Shown piece after piece: positions 1 through 11,814 of a stretch of 64,000 nucleotides of DNA. Made by a program: the position numbers and the translations under genes. Position 1 is the first letter of the stretch; every line of letters begins with the position of its first letter. Source of the stretch: Gymnothorax reevesii (taxonomy: Eukaryota; Chordata; Actinopteri; Anguilliformes; Muraenidae); NCBI GenBank assembly GCA_029721435.1, contig CM056581.1, positions 74,370,796 to 74,434,795 of the forward strand, in the 5' to 3' direction. The notes under the pieces were generated by a model that saw nothing but the letters and a program-made list of their open reading frames with translations, was not told where the DNA came from and ran no database searches.

Positions 1-740
1 AGCATGACTAGATGGCAAAACAACTTTGGTCTGTTATGGATGAAAATGGTAACATTCTTTAATTAGATTATTTTAATGCTAAACATAATACTGAATTCTC
101 CTTTGAGATATACGGTAAAGTAATAAAGAATGTTCCTAAAGTCCTTATTCAATCTTTAAAGAACTATATTTTGAACATGCCAACTCCAAATTTGCATAAA
201 GGTAAAATAGATGATATGGAACTTCGAAATGAAAAATGTAACAATAAGTTTGTAAGGCAATACTTGGTTAACACTTTATATCCAGGAATAGCAAAAAGCA
301 CACTTACTTTTAAAGATTACGACAAATCTGAAATATCATCTGTTCAAACAAAATACATAAAATAAAAGAGAAAGATTTAAATTAGTGGTTGATAACTGTT
401 ATATCTGTATAACGAATTTGGAAACAACAGAGCACCTGCTTTTTAAATCTGAAAACATTCAAAATCTGTGGAAATCTCTTCATGACTTAATGTCATCCAG
501 TTCCATTGAGATGAATTTCTGGTCCTTTAAAAATATACAAATGGGGGTATTCCTTAAAAATAAAAAATCTGAATTTTTAGTTAATAATTTGATTATAATT
601 ACAAAGTACTATATATACAAGTGTCGTTATGCTAAGTCCCCTCCTTCATCGTCAGCCTTTAAAAATTACCTTCTTTCAACTTTATTGTACTTATAACTGA
701 GTATGTCATTGTTTTTGTTATGTTATGTGTTCAAATAAAA
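1..740 (+). mobile_element. 3' end of a LINE (L1/Tx1-like), 5'-truncated by the window edge
   Basis: Two short reading segments (171-365 and 385-696) separated by a frame break look like the extreme C-terminus of a fish L1/Tx1-type reverse transcriptase. The second has the terminal cysteine/histidine pattern C-x2-C followed by ETTEHLLF and a later IQNLW, as in the zinc-binding tail of these proteins. An A-rich stretch around 735-745 follows, as expected of a LINE 3' end. The RT catalytic core is not in the window. The clade assignment is from memory of the motif and is moderately sure. Confidence 0.5.
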
Positions 741-764
741 AAAAATGTCAAAAAAATGTATTCA

Positions 765-890
765 ATTTAAAGACGCGAATATACGCGTAACGCGAGTATT
801 CGCATCTTTGCGTTGACTTTGAATGTAATCTGTCGTGCAAAAAATTGGTTTCACGTCCGGTGACATTCAAAGTCAATGCATAGGGGCTGG
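765..890. mobile_element. PIF/Harbinger-type terminus fragment
   Basis: The string GCGTTGACTTTGAATGTAAT followed by a CACGTCCGGT motif is the same terminal sequence found at the right end of the Harbinger-type element at 7310-7380 and again at 20085-20165. No partner end or coding sequence is seen here, so it is a solo or truncated end. Confidence 0.5.
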
Positions 891-2349
891 GCATACATGT
901 ATGCATGACACAATAATACAATTTACAAAACCCAAAACCAGTGAAGTTATGTACGTTATGTAAATCGTAGATAAAAACAAAATACAATGATTTGCAAATC
1001 TTTTTCAACTTATATTCAATTGAATACACTGCAAAGACCAGGGGCTCTAATTTCGTAGACCAGGCGCAGGCGCGGCGCATGGGGGGTGCGCCGCGACAAC
1101 GGGGTGTGTCCAGGCGTATGTGGCAATTTCGTGCCCGGCGTAGCCTGGCGCAAGTACTCCTCTGTCCCGCCTCTGCCCCTCCTTCCAGCGCAAGTTGGCA
1201 AAGAAGGCGGCACAGCCGAGTCAAATCTTGCTCACTGGCAAGAGAAACGACGGGTAGCGTGTTCCCATTAGTTACAAATTGTTGCTGCTTTAAAGTTTGG
1301 GATTAACATGCATGGACAACAATGCAAGATACGTTACACGTTTATTTTCAATATGTGATCTTAACTCAGTACGAGATCATAGCAATCAGGCTGTATTCCT
1401 TTCCCCCACTAAAGACGATAAAACCTAAGTGGCAATAATAGTAGCCTAGTATTAAGCCGCTTGCACACTGGACGCGAAACAAATTTTTCGCTCACGTCTT
1501 GAGTCCGAAAGTCTGACAGGGTTTTAATAAATCTCCGTGTCCGACAGTCTATTATTGTTTTTAATTTCTTCAAATCTGCTGACTCTTTTAGATATTAAAC
1601 GTGAATGTTTTGATAAGAGGGCTCAGTTCTTCAAGATGAGTACCGAAAATTTCAATCAATGTTTCTGTTTAAGCTGCTCAATAAAGTGAGTCGACACTGG
1701 CGCGAGACAATGTACAATGCCTCCGTGCCTGACAGCCAAGAAAAAAGAGGACGATTAGAACAGATTGATAACGAAATAAAGAATGAAGAGAAAGATTTTA
1801 ACAACAGAACATCCAATGAACACTGCAATTTATTTATTGGCGGGTCATCTTTGTTGGATATCCTGTTTGTTGGTTTTTATTCTTTATTTCGTTATAAATC
1901 TGTTCTCATATCAATACTTTTACTTTTTGCTGCCTGCTGGACATGGAGTATTTTGCATTTCGTGTCGAACAGTCTTGATCGTGCATGCGATAGTTTCTTA
2001 CTGCGGTCAAGCTATCACCAGTTCGCAAAACGACGGTCAAACTATCACCGCTAAAATTTTGATGCGCAATTACAGCGGATAGCGCGGTACTTTGGTCACG
2101 TGATACAAATGCTGTCAAAATTCGGCTTGCTGAGAGAAATACCGAGGCTTATTCAACGAAAGAATGCGTATATTTTCTTCATAAAAAAAATCGTCAACAA
2201 CTTCCATAATGTAGTTTGAAAATGACTTTTCTTTTTCTTTTTTCAATAAATAATTCACATTTTGTGCAGATTGAAATGTGAGATTTTGGCGAGCTGCTGT
2301 GAATCCAGATGACAAATAATTGCTTGTAACTGTAATAATGTTTCACTTA

Positions 2350-4450
2350 AAGCAAATAGTTAGAGAAAAGTGACACTTGATTATGATAGAAGAGGGATCC
2401 TCCTATAAGCCCACCAAATATTGAGAGATTCTGTGGTGGATACTTTTAATAAATGGCCATCAAAGTTGATACTGTGCAATGTGGGATTGCAGAAAATTGG
2501 ATGGGGGCGTCATCCTTAAGGGCCTCTATTTCCTGCAAATCAAATAGTTAGAAAAAAGTAACACTTGGTTATGATAGAAAAGGGATCCTACTATAAGCCC
2601 ACCAAATATGAAAAGATTCTGTGGTGGAAATTTTTAATAAATGGCCATCAAAGTTGATACTGTGCAATGTGGGATTGCAGAAAATTGGATGGGGACGTCA
2701 TACTTGCGGACCTATATTTCCTGCAAATCAAATAGTTAGAAAAAGGTAACACTTGATTATGATAGAAGAGAGATCCTCCTATAAGCCCACCAAATATGAA
2801 GAGATTCTGTGGTGGAAAGTTTTAATAAATGGCCTTCAAAGTTGATACTGTGCAATGTGTGAATGCAGAAAATTGGATGGGGGCGTCATACTTGAGGACC
2901 TCTATTTCCGGCAAATCAAATGGTTAGAAAAAAGTAACACTTGATTATGATAGCAAAGGGATCCTACTATAAGCCCACCAAATATAAACAGATTCTGTGG
3001 TGGAAATTTTTAATAAATGGCCTTCAAAGTTGATACTGTGCAATGTGGGATTGCAGAAAATTGGATGGGGGCGTCATACTTGCGGACCTCTATTTCCTGC
3101 AAATCAAATAGTTAGAAAAAGGTAACACTTATTATGATAGTTGAGGGATCCTACTATAAGCCCACCAAATATGAACAGATTCTGTGGTGGAAATTTTTAA
3201 TAAATGGCCTTCAAAGTTGATACTGTGCAATGTGTGAATGCAGAAAATTGGATGGGGGCGTCATACTTGCGGACCTCTATTTCCTGCAAATCAAATAGTT
3301 AGAGAAAAGTAATATTTGCATGTCATAACATATGTATCTTACTATACGCCATAGAATATCAAGAGATTCTGTTGTGGAATTTTTAAATGAATGCCCATTA
3401 AAATTGATACTGTGTAATATGCCAATGCAGACAATTGGATGGGGGGATCATGTTTGAGGGCTGATAATTCCGGCAAATCAAAGTATTTGTCAAAAGTTAC
3501 CATTCAATAGCATAACTCATCGATCCTATTATAAAATTTTAAAACATGAAAAGATTCCATTGTGGAATTTTAAAATAAATGGCCGTCAAATTTGGGACTG
3601 TTTCATGTGTCAAAGCAGGCAATTGAATGGGGGGTGCATACTTGAGGGCCTGTAGTTCCTGTGAATGAAGCAGTTTGTAAAAAGTACCACTTGCTTACTA
3701 CAGGTTGTAGTATCAACTCACTGAATATGAAAAGAATCGGTGCCAAACTTATTGAATAAATGGCTATCAAATCAGGAACTATTGTAATGTGTGAATGGAG
3801 ATGACTGATTGGGGTACCATGTTTGAGAGCCTGTAATTCCTGTAAATCAAAACTTATGCGAAAAATAACAATTCCTGACCATGCTACATGCACTGTAATA
3901 TAAATTGACTGAATATGAAGAGATTCTATGATGGGATTATGAAAGAAATGGACATCAATGTCGGAACTGTTGCAGTGTGCGAAAAGAGGTGATTGAATGT
4001 GGGGCCACGTTTCAGGATCTGTAATTCCTGCAAATACAAAACTTTTAGAAAAATAACAGTTGCTTGCCGCACCACATCCTTTGTATTATTATAAAAACCT
4101 GAATATAGAGATTCCAATGTAGAAATATTAAATAAATGGCCATTGAATTTTGTTACTCTTGCAATGTACGCATGTAGACAGTTGAAATGGGGGTGATTTT
4201 TGAGGGCCTGTAATTTCTGCAAGTCAAGAAGTTTGTGGAATATAACACCTCCTTTACAAGCTTCATGTATTCTTGTACAAGCACATTGAAAATGAAAAGA
4301 TTCCATGGCGGAATTATTAAAGAAATGGCAATCACATTAGCCACTTTGCAGTGTGAGAATGAAGACAATGGAATGGGTGACCATGAATTAAATTCAATGG
4401 ATGACTGTTTTAGTACCAATAATTTGTCAAAAAGAACTTGCACAGAATAT
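2350..4450 (+). repeat. Left-arm array of 188-bp tandem units
   Basis: The marker GGGATCC (or a one-base variant) recurs at 2394, 2582, 2770, 2958 and 3145, a period of 187-188 bp. Each unit includes AAATCAAATAGTTAG, AGCCCACCAAATAT, GATTCTGTGGTGGA and GTTGATACTGTGCAATGTG. Units up to about 3300 are highly alike. From about 3330 to 4450 they decay progressively yet keep the period, so this inner part of the left arm is much older or less homogenised than its outer part. Confidence 0.9.
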
Positions 4451-4782
4451 TACTTGTAATAGTTTACGTCAAGTGTCGGCCTAATGTACCGGAAATTTTT
4501 GAATCAATGTGCATCACCTGAAGTATTTTGTACTGCCTTGATTGAAAAAAAAAATGCGTTAGCTTGAACTTGCCTTACTCGATCCTGCGGCCCACCGACA
4601 TTTGATGGTTTTTTTTACAAACACATTTGTAATTGTATGTTTTCATCAAACTATTCATTTGTCTTCTGAGGTGTATTTAACCTCTTAACCTTTGCTCGCC
4701 GAATAAATGGTTAGTTTTTGCGACCATTTGTTCATAATTTCACCAGTGAAGAACCCAACACTTCTCCGTTTTGATGTTACTT

Positions 4783-4886
4783 TTTAAAAATTTTATTATG
4801 CTGTTGTGCATGAATGCCATGAACAATAAAATTTTCACATGCATGCTCTAAAATTCATAAAAATACAGCATAATAAAATTTTTATA
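4783..4886. repeat. Short inverted repeat near the foldback centre
   Basis: AAATTTTATTATGCTGT near 4786 is mirrored by ACAGCATAATAAAATTTT near 4862-4880, enclosing a spacer of about 60 bp. This lies between the degenerate left array and the clean right array and probably marks the symmetry centre or the junction of the two arms. Confidence 0.6.
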
Positions 4887-6640
4887 GTAGGATCCCTTTG
4901 CTATCATAATCAAGTGTTACTTTTTTCTAACTATTTGATTTGCAGGAAATAGAGGTCTGCAAGTATGAGGCCCCCATCCAATTTTCTGCATTCCCACATT
5001 TCACAGTATCAACTTTGAAGGCCATTTATTAAACATTTCCACCACAGAATCTGTTCATATTTGATGGGCTTATAGCAGGATCCCTGTACTATCATAATCA
5101 AGTGTAAATTTTTTCTAACTATTTGATTTGCAGGAAATAGAGGTCCGCAAGTATGACGCCCCTATCCAATTTTCTGCAATCCCACATTGCACAGTATCAA
5201 CTTTGCAGGCCATTTATTAAAAATTTCCACCACAGAATCTTTTCATATTTCGGGGGCTTATAGCAGGATCCCTCTACTATCATAATCAAGTATTACATTT
5301 TTCTAACTATTTGATTTGCAGGAAATAGAGGTCCGCAAGTATGACGCTCCCATCCAATTTTCTGCATTCCCACATTTCACAGTATCAACTTTGAAGGCCA
5401 TTTATTAAAAATTTCCACCACAGAATCTGTTTATATTTGGTGGGCTTATAGTAGGATCCCTTTGCTATCATAATCAAGTGTTACTTTTTTCTAACTATTT
5501 GATTTGCAGGAAATAGAGATCCTCAAGTATGACGCCCCCATCCAATTTTCTGCATTCCCACATTTCACAGTATCAACTTTGAAGGCCATTTATTAAAAAT
5601 TTCCACCACAGAATCTGTTCATATTTGGTGGGCTAATAGTAGGATCCCTCTACTATCATAATCAAGTGTTACTTTTTTCTAACTATTTGATTTACAGGAA
5701 ATAGAGGTCCTCAAGTATGACACCCCCATCCAATTTTCTGCATTCACACATTGCACAGTATCAACTTTGAAGGCCATTTATTAAAAATTTCCACCACAGA
5801 ATCTGTTCATATTTGGTGGACTTATAGTAGGATCCCTCTGCTATCATAATCAAGTTTAACTTTTTTCTAACTATTTGATTTGCAGGAAATAGAGGTCCTC
5901 AAGTATGATGCCCCCATCCAATTTTCTGCATTCCCACATTTCACAGTATCAACTTTGAAGGCCATTTATTAAAAATTTCCACCACAGAATCTGTTTATAT
6001 TTGGTGGGCTTATAGTAGGATCCCTCTACTATCATAATCAAGTGTTACTTTTTTCTAACCATTTGATTTGCCGGAAATAGAGGTCCTCAAGTATGACGCC
6101 CCCATCCAATTTTCTGCATTCACACATTGCACAGTATCAACTTTGAAGGCCATTTATTAAAACTTTCCACCACAGAATCTGTTTATATTTGGTGGGCTTA
6201 TAGGAGGATCTCTCTTCTATCATAATCAAGTGTTACCTTTTTCTAACTATTTGATTTGCAGGAAATATAGGTCCGCAAGTATGACGTCCCCATCCAATTT
6301 TCTGCAATCCCACATTGCACAGTATCAACTTTGATGGCCATTTATTAAAAATTTCCACCACAGAATCTTTTCATATTTGGTGGGCTTATAGTAGGATCCC
6401 TTTTCTATCATAACCAAGTGTTACTTTTTTCTAACTATTTGATTTGCAGGAAATAGAGGCCCTTAAGGATGACGCCCCCATCCAATTTTCTGCAATCCCA
6501 CATTGCACAGTATCAACTTTGATGGCCATTTATTAAAAGTATCCACCACAGAATCTCTCAATATTTGGTGGGCTTATAGGAGGATCCCTCTTCTATCATA
6601 ATCAAGTGTCACTTTTCTCTAACTATTTGCTTTAAGTGAA
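4887..6640 (-). repeat. Right-arm array of 188-bp tandem units
   Basis: About nine to ten reverse-oriented copies of the 188-bp unit are present, each marked by a GGATCC site (about 4890, 5079, 5268, 5453, 5641, 5829, 6017, 6206, 6393, 6581). They are much more uniform than the inner units of the left arm. The outermost copies share unit-specific variants with the outermost left-arm copies, for example GAGAGATTCTG and CCTTAAGG, showing that the arms were copied as one palindrome. Confidence 0.9.
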
Positions 6641-8121
6641 ACATTATTACAGTTACAAGCAATTATTTGTCATCTGGATTCACAGCAGCTCGCCAAAATC
6701 TCACATTTCAATCTGCACAAAATGTGAATTATTTATTGAAAAAAGAAAAAGAAAAGTCATTTTCAAACTACATTATGGAAGTTGTTGACGATTTTTTTAT
6801 GAAGAAAATATACGCATTCTTTCGTTGAATAAGCCTCGGTATTTCTCTCAGCAAGCCGAATTTTGACAGCATTTGTATCACGTGACCAAAGTACCGCGCT
6901 ATCCGCTGTAATTGCGCATCAAAATTTTAGCGGTGATAGTTTGACCGTCGTTTTGCGAACTGGTGATAGCTTGACCGCAGTAATTTACTCACACTGTCAA
7001 TGGTCATGGAATTGATTTGCTGACGCAGTATTTTATCTCTGCTGTGGAAATAAAGTGTGAATCTGTTCGGTCCATCTGACGAAATTTCAAAAGAAAGACC
7101 GAATAAAGACTGCCGTCTATCTTCAACGAAAACAGACGAATAGGCTAAAAAGACCAAGAATAGTCGATAGCTATCAATTTGCATTTTGTGAAGGTCGAAC
7201 ACAAACATAGCCAAGTTTGCACGTCTAATAATTCCTGGAATACACTGAAAAATTAGAACTTTTATGACTTATGAACACGGAGCTATATCAAAACCCTGTC
7301 CAACTATCGCGTCTTTGCATTGACTTTGTCTGTAATCAGTCGTGCGAAAAATTCGTTTCGCGTCCAGTGTGCAAGCGGCTTTAATGAGCATAGAAAGCAA
7401 GCATTCGATATGTATAGGCCTATATACAGTTTGTGGTTGGCTGAGAAAGATGTGAAGTCGTTAGTTTGCATCACAGATTCAGCTGCGTTGATTATGTCAG
7501 GCCAAGTTTCCATTACGCGAGGCAACCGCCTTTAATCTGACATCAGGAAAATCGATATAGATACTATAATTTATGTCCTTATTCAGATAGTTACATTAAA
7601 TAGTGCTTCCTGTAATTATTTATTGCATTGAAATGTGCCTGAAATTCTGTAAACCTGCCTGTGAGATTTCGGTGACATGTGCGCACTCTGCCCCGGTCAG
7701 CCAAATTACCACTGCACAGAAATTAAACCAGGTTGGAGCTGGCGAGTTTTCTGCGCAACTCCAGCGGAGACTTTTTCTACGAAATTGTCACTGCGTCTTG
7801 ATGAATATGTGACACCTCCCCCTACTATGCCGCCGCACCCATCTCGGCGCACCTTCGTCTACCGAAGGCTGCATACCTCACGAAATTACCACTAAGCGGC
7901 TGCGCCGTACAAAATTACCACTGCGCGGGCTGCGCCTCGCTACGCCACCTGCGCTGCGCCAGGAAATTAGAGCCCAAGATGTTTAATGTTCAAACTGAGA
8001 AACTTTATTTTTTTTGCAAATAATCATTAACTTAGAATTTAAAGGCAGCAACACATTGCAAAAAAGTTGGCACAGGGGCTTTTTTACCACTGTGTTACAT
8101 CGCCTTTCCTTTTAACGACAC

Positions 8122-8800
8122 TCAGTAAACGTTTGAGGAGACCAATTTTTGATGCTTTTCAGGTGGAACTCTTTCCCATTCTTGCTTGATGTACAGCTTA
8201 AGTTGTTCAACAGTCCGGGGTCTCCGTTGTCGTATTTTACGCTTCATAATGCGCCACACATTTTCAATGGGAGACAGGTCTGGACTACAGGCAAGCCAGT
8301 CTAGTACCCGCACTCTTTTACTACGGAGCCATGCTGTTGTAACACGTGCAGAATGTGGCTTGGCATTGTCTTGCTGAAATAAGCAGGGGCGTCCATGAAA
8401 AAGACGTTGCTTGGATGGCAACATATGTTGCTCCAAAACCTGTATGTATTCCTTTCAGCATTAATGGTGCCTTCACATATGCGTAAGTTGCCCATGCCTT
8501 GGGCACTAATACATCCCCATACCATCACAGATGCTGGCTTTTGAACTTTGCGCCTATAACACTCCGGATGGTTCTTTTCCTATTTGGTCCGGAGGACACG
8601 ACGTCCACAGTTTCCAAAAACAATTTGAAATGTGGACTCGTCAGACCACAGAACACTTTTCCACTTTGCATCAGTCCATCTTAGATGAGCTTGGGCCCAG
8701 CGAAGCCGGCAGCGTTTCTGGGTGCTGTTGATAAATGCCTTTCGCTTTGCATTGTAGAGTTTTCACTTGCACTTGCATCAGCATCAGCTCATGCATTTGC
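8122..8800 (-). pseudogene. Tc1-like transposase, N-terminus missing, frameshifted
   Basis: The C-terminal 104 codons (8436-8122) are open and contain the second catalytic Asp in FQQDNAKPHSA and the catalytic Glu in SPDLSPIENVWRIMK. In another frame upstream are WSDESTFQIVFG, carrying the first Asp, and SVMVWGCISAQGMGNL, both standard Tc1 transposase blocks. So all three DDE positions survive, but at least one frame change lies near 8440 and an in-frame stop lies near 8580. The helix-turn-helix DNA-binding region expected upstream is not recognisable. The copy cannot make a functional transposase as read. Confidence 0.85.
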
Positions 8801-9191
8801 TCACTAAGTGGTGACCCTCGCCCCATTGTTGTTTGTGAATGAATGAGCATTTCAGGGAAGCTGCTTTTATACCCAATCATGGCACCCACCTGTGTCCAAT
8901 TAGCCCGTTCACCTGTGGGATGTTCCAAATAAGTGTTTGATGAGCATTCCTCAACTCTCTCAGTCTTTTTTGCCACTTGTGCCAGCTTTTTCGAAACATG
9001 TTGAAGGCATCAAATTCCAAATGAGCTAATATTTGCAAAAAATTACAAAGTTTACCTGTTCGAACAGTAAGTAATTTGTCTTTGCAGTGTATTCAATTGA
9101 ATATAGGTTGAAAAGGATTTGCAAATCATTGTATTCTGTTTTTATTTACGATTTACACAACGTGCCAACTTCACTGGTTTTGGGTTTTGTA

Positions 9192-10310
9192 ATTAATTAA
9201 TTAATTCAATTCATGTATGAAATCTTTATTTCGAACACGTTAAAAGATAAAACAGAGATAATCACCAAAACAAATGGCCACCATGCCAATACCAAAACAA
9301 AAACAAAAAGCAAACTGTTGATAACTGTATTGAATGAGCAGCGAGATTGTATGCTGGAAAAGGAGTAGGAAGAAGTAAGAACTTATTTAATCCTACCCCT
9401 TGTATTACCGTATTCTACAGTCGAGTTATTAAATTCTCTATTATTATATTTACAACATTCACCATTTATTCAAGAACCAATGGTGTCATTCATTCATTAA
9501 CGAGTGTGAGACTGATACTCTATAACAACTCAGAGAATTCACCATCCACTTGTTGTGTTGTAATATCTTTTTTCTCTCAGATATGAACAGTTGTGTTTCA
9601 ATTTATATCATGGGTGCAACAGATGGCTCACCATGGAGATGTGTTGTTCATGACAGACATTCTCACTGCTTCTATAGCCAGCTCCAGCAAAAAAGGTGGC
9701 ATATGCTACCATTAGATATTCACATCAGTCCCTTGCACACTTGAGGACATGCTCTCAGCGGGTGGGCATACTTTAAGCACCATATGACCTGCGTTATTAC
9801 ATCCTGGATATATATTTTTACATATTGACATTACCTAATATCAGCATAGATGACAATCACTCCCATTATATGAGGGACATCCTGGCTGGACGGGGGCTCC
9901 ATTAGTGACCAGCTTCTTCACCTAGAATGAGTGAAGGAGCAATATTGCAGGTCAGTCCTGCTGCAACATTGTCGATTTGCCTATCATGGGACCGAAAAAG
10001 GAATATCTACTCATCTTATCTTATATTATCTTATCTATCATATTATGTTTAGGTTTATTTATTTAGCAGAAAAATGCATTAAAACAGAGTGCAAGGAGGG
10101 AACGAAGTCCTCACTGAATTGTACAACGTTCCACCCCTATCAATCATACCAAGGAAAGATAAAGCAGGCAACCACAGATGATCTAGACAAAAGAAAAGCA
10201 CAAAAAAACATGAATAGTAGCAGGAGTTTAGGTGCATAGATACAATTAGAAGCAAGGAATAGTGGACAGAGCAGTTCAATGAGAGAAGCAAACTTAACTA
10301 AACTTTACCT
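9192..10310. other. No gene recognised; low-complexity and possible repeat tail
   Basis: The stretch contains AATT tandem repeats just outside the Tc1 end, a GGAGTAGGAAGAAGTAAGAA segment near 9360 resembling 3' ends of fish interspersed repeats, and CTTAT-rich sequence around 10010-10050. Small open segments have no recognisable domain. Confidence 0.4.
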
Positions 10311-10369
10311 GTCTTGGCTTGCCTTGTCTTGTCCTGGCACATTTATACTTCACAAAGTATGGACCCCAC

Positions 10370-11615
10370 CATGTTATATGTGGGCGACTTTAGGCTTACA
10401 TCCAGATTAGTCAAAGCTAACTTGCCATGTTTCAGCCAAAACTGGCCCAAATATGTTTCAGCAAAGGTGGGCCACGTGCCTTTTCTTATATGTGGGCCAC
10501 TTAAGGCTCACATCCAGATTAGTTGATGCCAACTTGCCATATTTCAGCCAAAACTGGCCTAAATATGTTTCAGCAAAGGTGGGCTGTGTGCCTTTTCTTA
10601 TATGTGGGCCACTTTAGGCTCACATCCAGATTAGTCGATGCTAGCTTGCCATATTTCAGCCAAAACTGGCTCACATATAATTGAGCAAAGGTGGGCCATT
10701 TGTGTATTCTTATATGTGGGCCACTTTAGGCTCACTTCCAGATTATTCGATGTAAATTTGCCATATTTCAGCCAAAACTGGCCCAAATATGATTCAACAA
10801 AGGTGGGCCACGTGCCTTTTCTTATATGTGGGCCACTTTAGGCACACATCCAGATTAGTCGATGCCAACTTGCCATTTTTCAGCCAAAACTGTCCCAAAT
10901 ATGTTTCAGCAAAGGTGGGCCACCTGCCTTTTCTTATATGTGGGCCACTGTAGGCTCACATCCAGATTAGCCGATGCTAACTTGCCATATTTCAGCCAAA
11001 ACTTGCCCAAATATGTTTCAGCAAAGGTGGGCCACCTGCCTTTTCTTATATGTGGGCCACTGTAGGCTCACATCCAGATTAGTCGATGCTAACTTGCCAT
11101 ATTTCAGCCAAAACTGGCCCAAATATGTTTCAGCGAAGGTGGGCCATGTGCCTTTTCTTTTTTGTGGGCCACTTTAGGCTCACATCCAGATTAGTCGATG
11201 CTAACTTGCCATATTTCAGCCAAAACTGGCCCACATATGATTGAGCAAAGGTGTGCCACGTGCGTTTTCTTATATGAGAGCCACTTTAGGCTCACATGCA
11301 GATGAGTCGATGCCAACTTGCCATATTTCAGCCAAAACTGGCTCAAATACATTTCAGCCAAGGTGGGCCACGTGCCTTTTCTCATATGTGGGCCACTTTA
11401 GGCTCACATCCAGATTAGTCGATGCTAGCTTGCCATATTTCAGCCAAAACTGGCTCACATATGATTGAGCAAAGGTGGGCCATGTGCGTTTTCTTATTTG
11501 TGGGCCACTTTAGGCTCACATCCAGATTAGTCGATGTAAATTTGCCATATTTCAGCCAAAACTGGGCCAAATATGTTTCAACAAAGGTGGGCCACATGTG
11601 CTGAACCATATGTGG
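10370..11615 (+). repeat. 112-bp tandem repeat, about 11 copies
   Basis: Copies of about 112 bp carry TTTCAGCCAAAACTGGCCC, TTTCAGCAAAGGTGGGCCA, TTTTCTTATATGTGGGCCAC and CACATCCAGATTAGTCGATG in fixed order. Successive copies start near 10530, 10642, 10754, 10866, 10978 and 11090. Because 112 is not a multiple of three, the short open frames through it are incidental. Sequence from 11615 to about 11830 looks like decayed copies that keep the GGGCCA motif. Confidence 0.9.
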
Positions 11616-11814
11616 CCCAGCCTTGGTTCACTTACAGAATAACCATTCCCTACTCTGCCAAATATTTACCAAAGATGGGCCATATTTGTTTTGTGATATA
11701 TGGCCCAAAAGAAGCATTTACTACATGGGCCAGTATAGGTTTGCATCTGTTTTGTCCGGGCCAGAAGAATGCCTACAGTGCTGGATCGTTGCCTGAAGTG
11801 GCCCACATCCATCC

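Larger units (their letters stand above)
1998..6983. mobile_element. Foldback element with ~5 kb palindromic structure
   Basis: The left edge TTACTGCGGTCAAGCTATCA (1998) is mirrored at the right edge (ending 6983). The first ~350 bp of each arm (1998-2345 and 6635-6983) are essentially identical in inverted orientation. Inside these, both arms consist of tandem units of about 188 bp that pair in order for at least 900 bp. This is the architecture of foldback/Galileo-like transposons, whose long inverted repeats contain internal tandem repeats. No transposase reading frame is seen. A clean target duplication is not evident: TTTC and TTTA flank the ends. Confidence 0.8.
1455..7380. mobile_element. 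PIF/Harbinger-type non-autonomous element carrying a foldback insertion
   Basis: The left end AGCCGCTTGCACACTGGACG (1455) is matched inverted at the right end (ending 7380), and the match continues inward through GCGAAAC-AATTTTTCGC. TTA occurs immediately outside both ends (1452-1454 and 7381-7383), the 3-bp target duplication typical of PIF/Harbinger elements. Excluding the foldback element inside, about 940 bp remain, with no transposase. A 131-codon open segment at 1659-2054 resembles nothing I recognise and runs into the foldback arm. Confidence 0.75.
1041..7975. mobile_element. Unclassified DNA element with GGGCTCTAATTTC termini, inserted in the Tc1 element
   Basis: The left end reads GGGGCTCTAATTTC at 1041 and the right end reads GAAATTAGAGCCC ending at 7975, a short terminal inverted repeat. 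Both ends interrupt the Tc1 element exactly where its TIR should continue into AAGATGTTTAATG. Inside the ends the sequence is GC-rich and carries scattered copies of a TGGTAATTT/CAATTTCGT motif and CGCAG motifs (1100-1150 and 7700-7960), probably subterminal repeats. Excluding the nested Harbinger-type element it would be about 1 kb and has no convincing gene. The superfamily is not assigned. Confidence 0.6.
926..9189 (-). mobile_element. Tc1/mariner-like transposon, split by nested insertions
   Basis: About 112 bp at 926-1037 is closely matched in inverted orientation by about 9078-9189. Both begin CAAAACCCAAAACCAGTGAA at the outer edge and reach ATTCAATTGAATACACTGCA inside. Both outer edges abut TA (924-925 and 9190-9191), the Tc1/mariner target duplication. 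The transposase remnant lies on the minus strand at 8122-8800. The left TIR and the transposase 3' side are separated by a ~6.9 kb insertion at 1041-7975. Without it the element would be about 1.3 kb, ordinary for Tc1 elements that have lost part of the gene. Confidence 0.85.

Noticed and set aside
748..1306. 158-codon minus-strand and 104-codon plus-strand frames
   Set aside because: They cross the junction between a Harbinger fragment, the Tc1 terminal repeat and the start of the next element, so they are chimeric by accident.
3603..4459. Overlapping open frames in the foldback left arm
   Set aside because: They lie entirely in decayed 188-bp units, on both strands, and have no conserved domain.
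10370..11615. Possible CRISPR-like direct repeats
   Set aside because: The whole 112-bp unit is repeated, with no unique spacers and no cas genes. The context is a eukaryotic genome.
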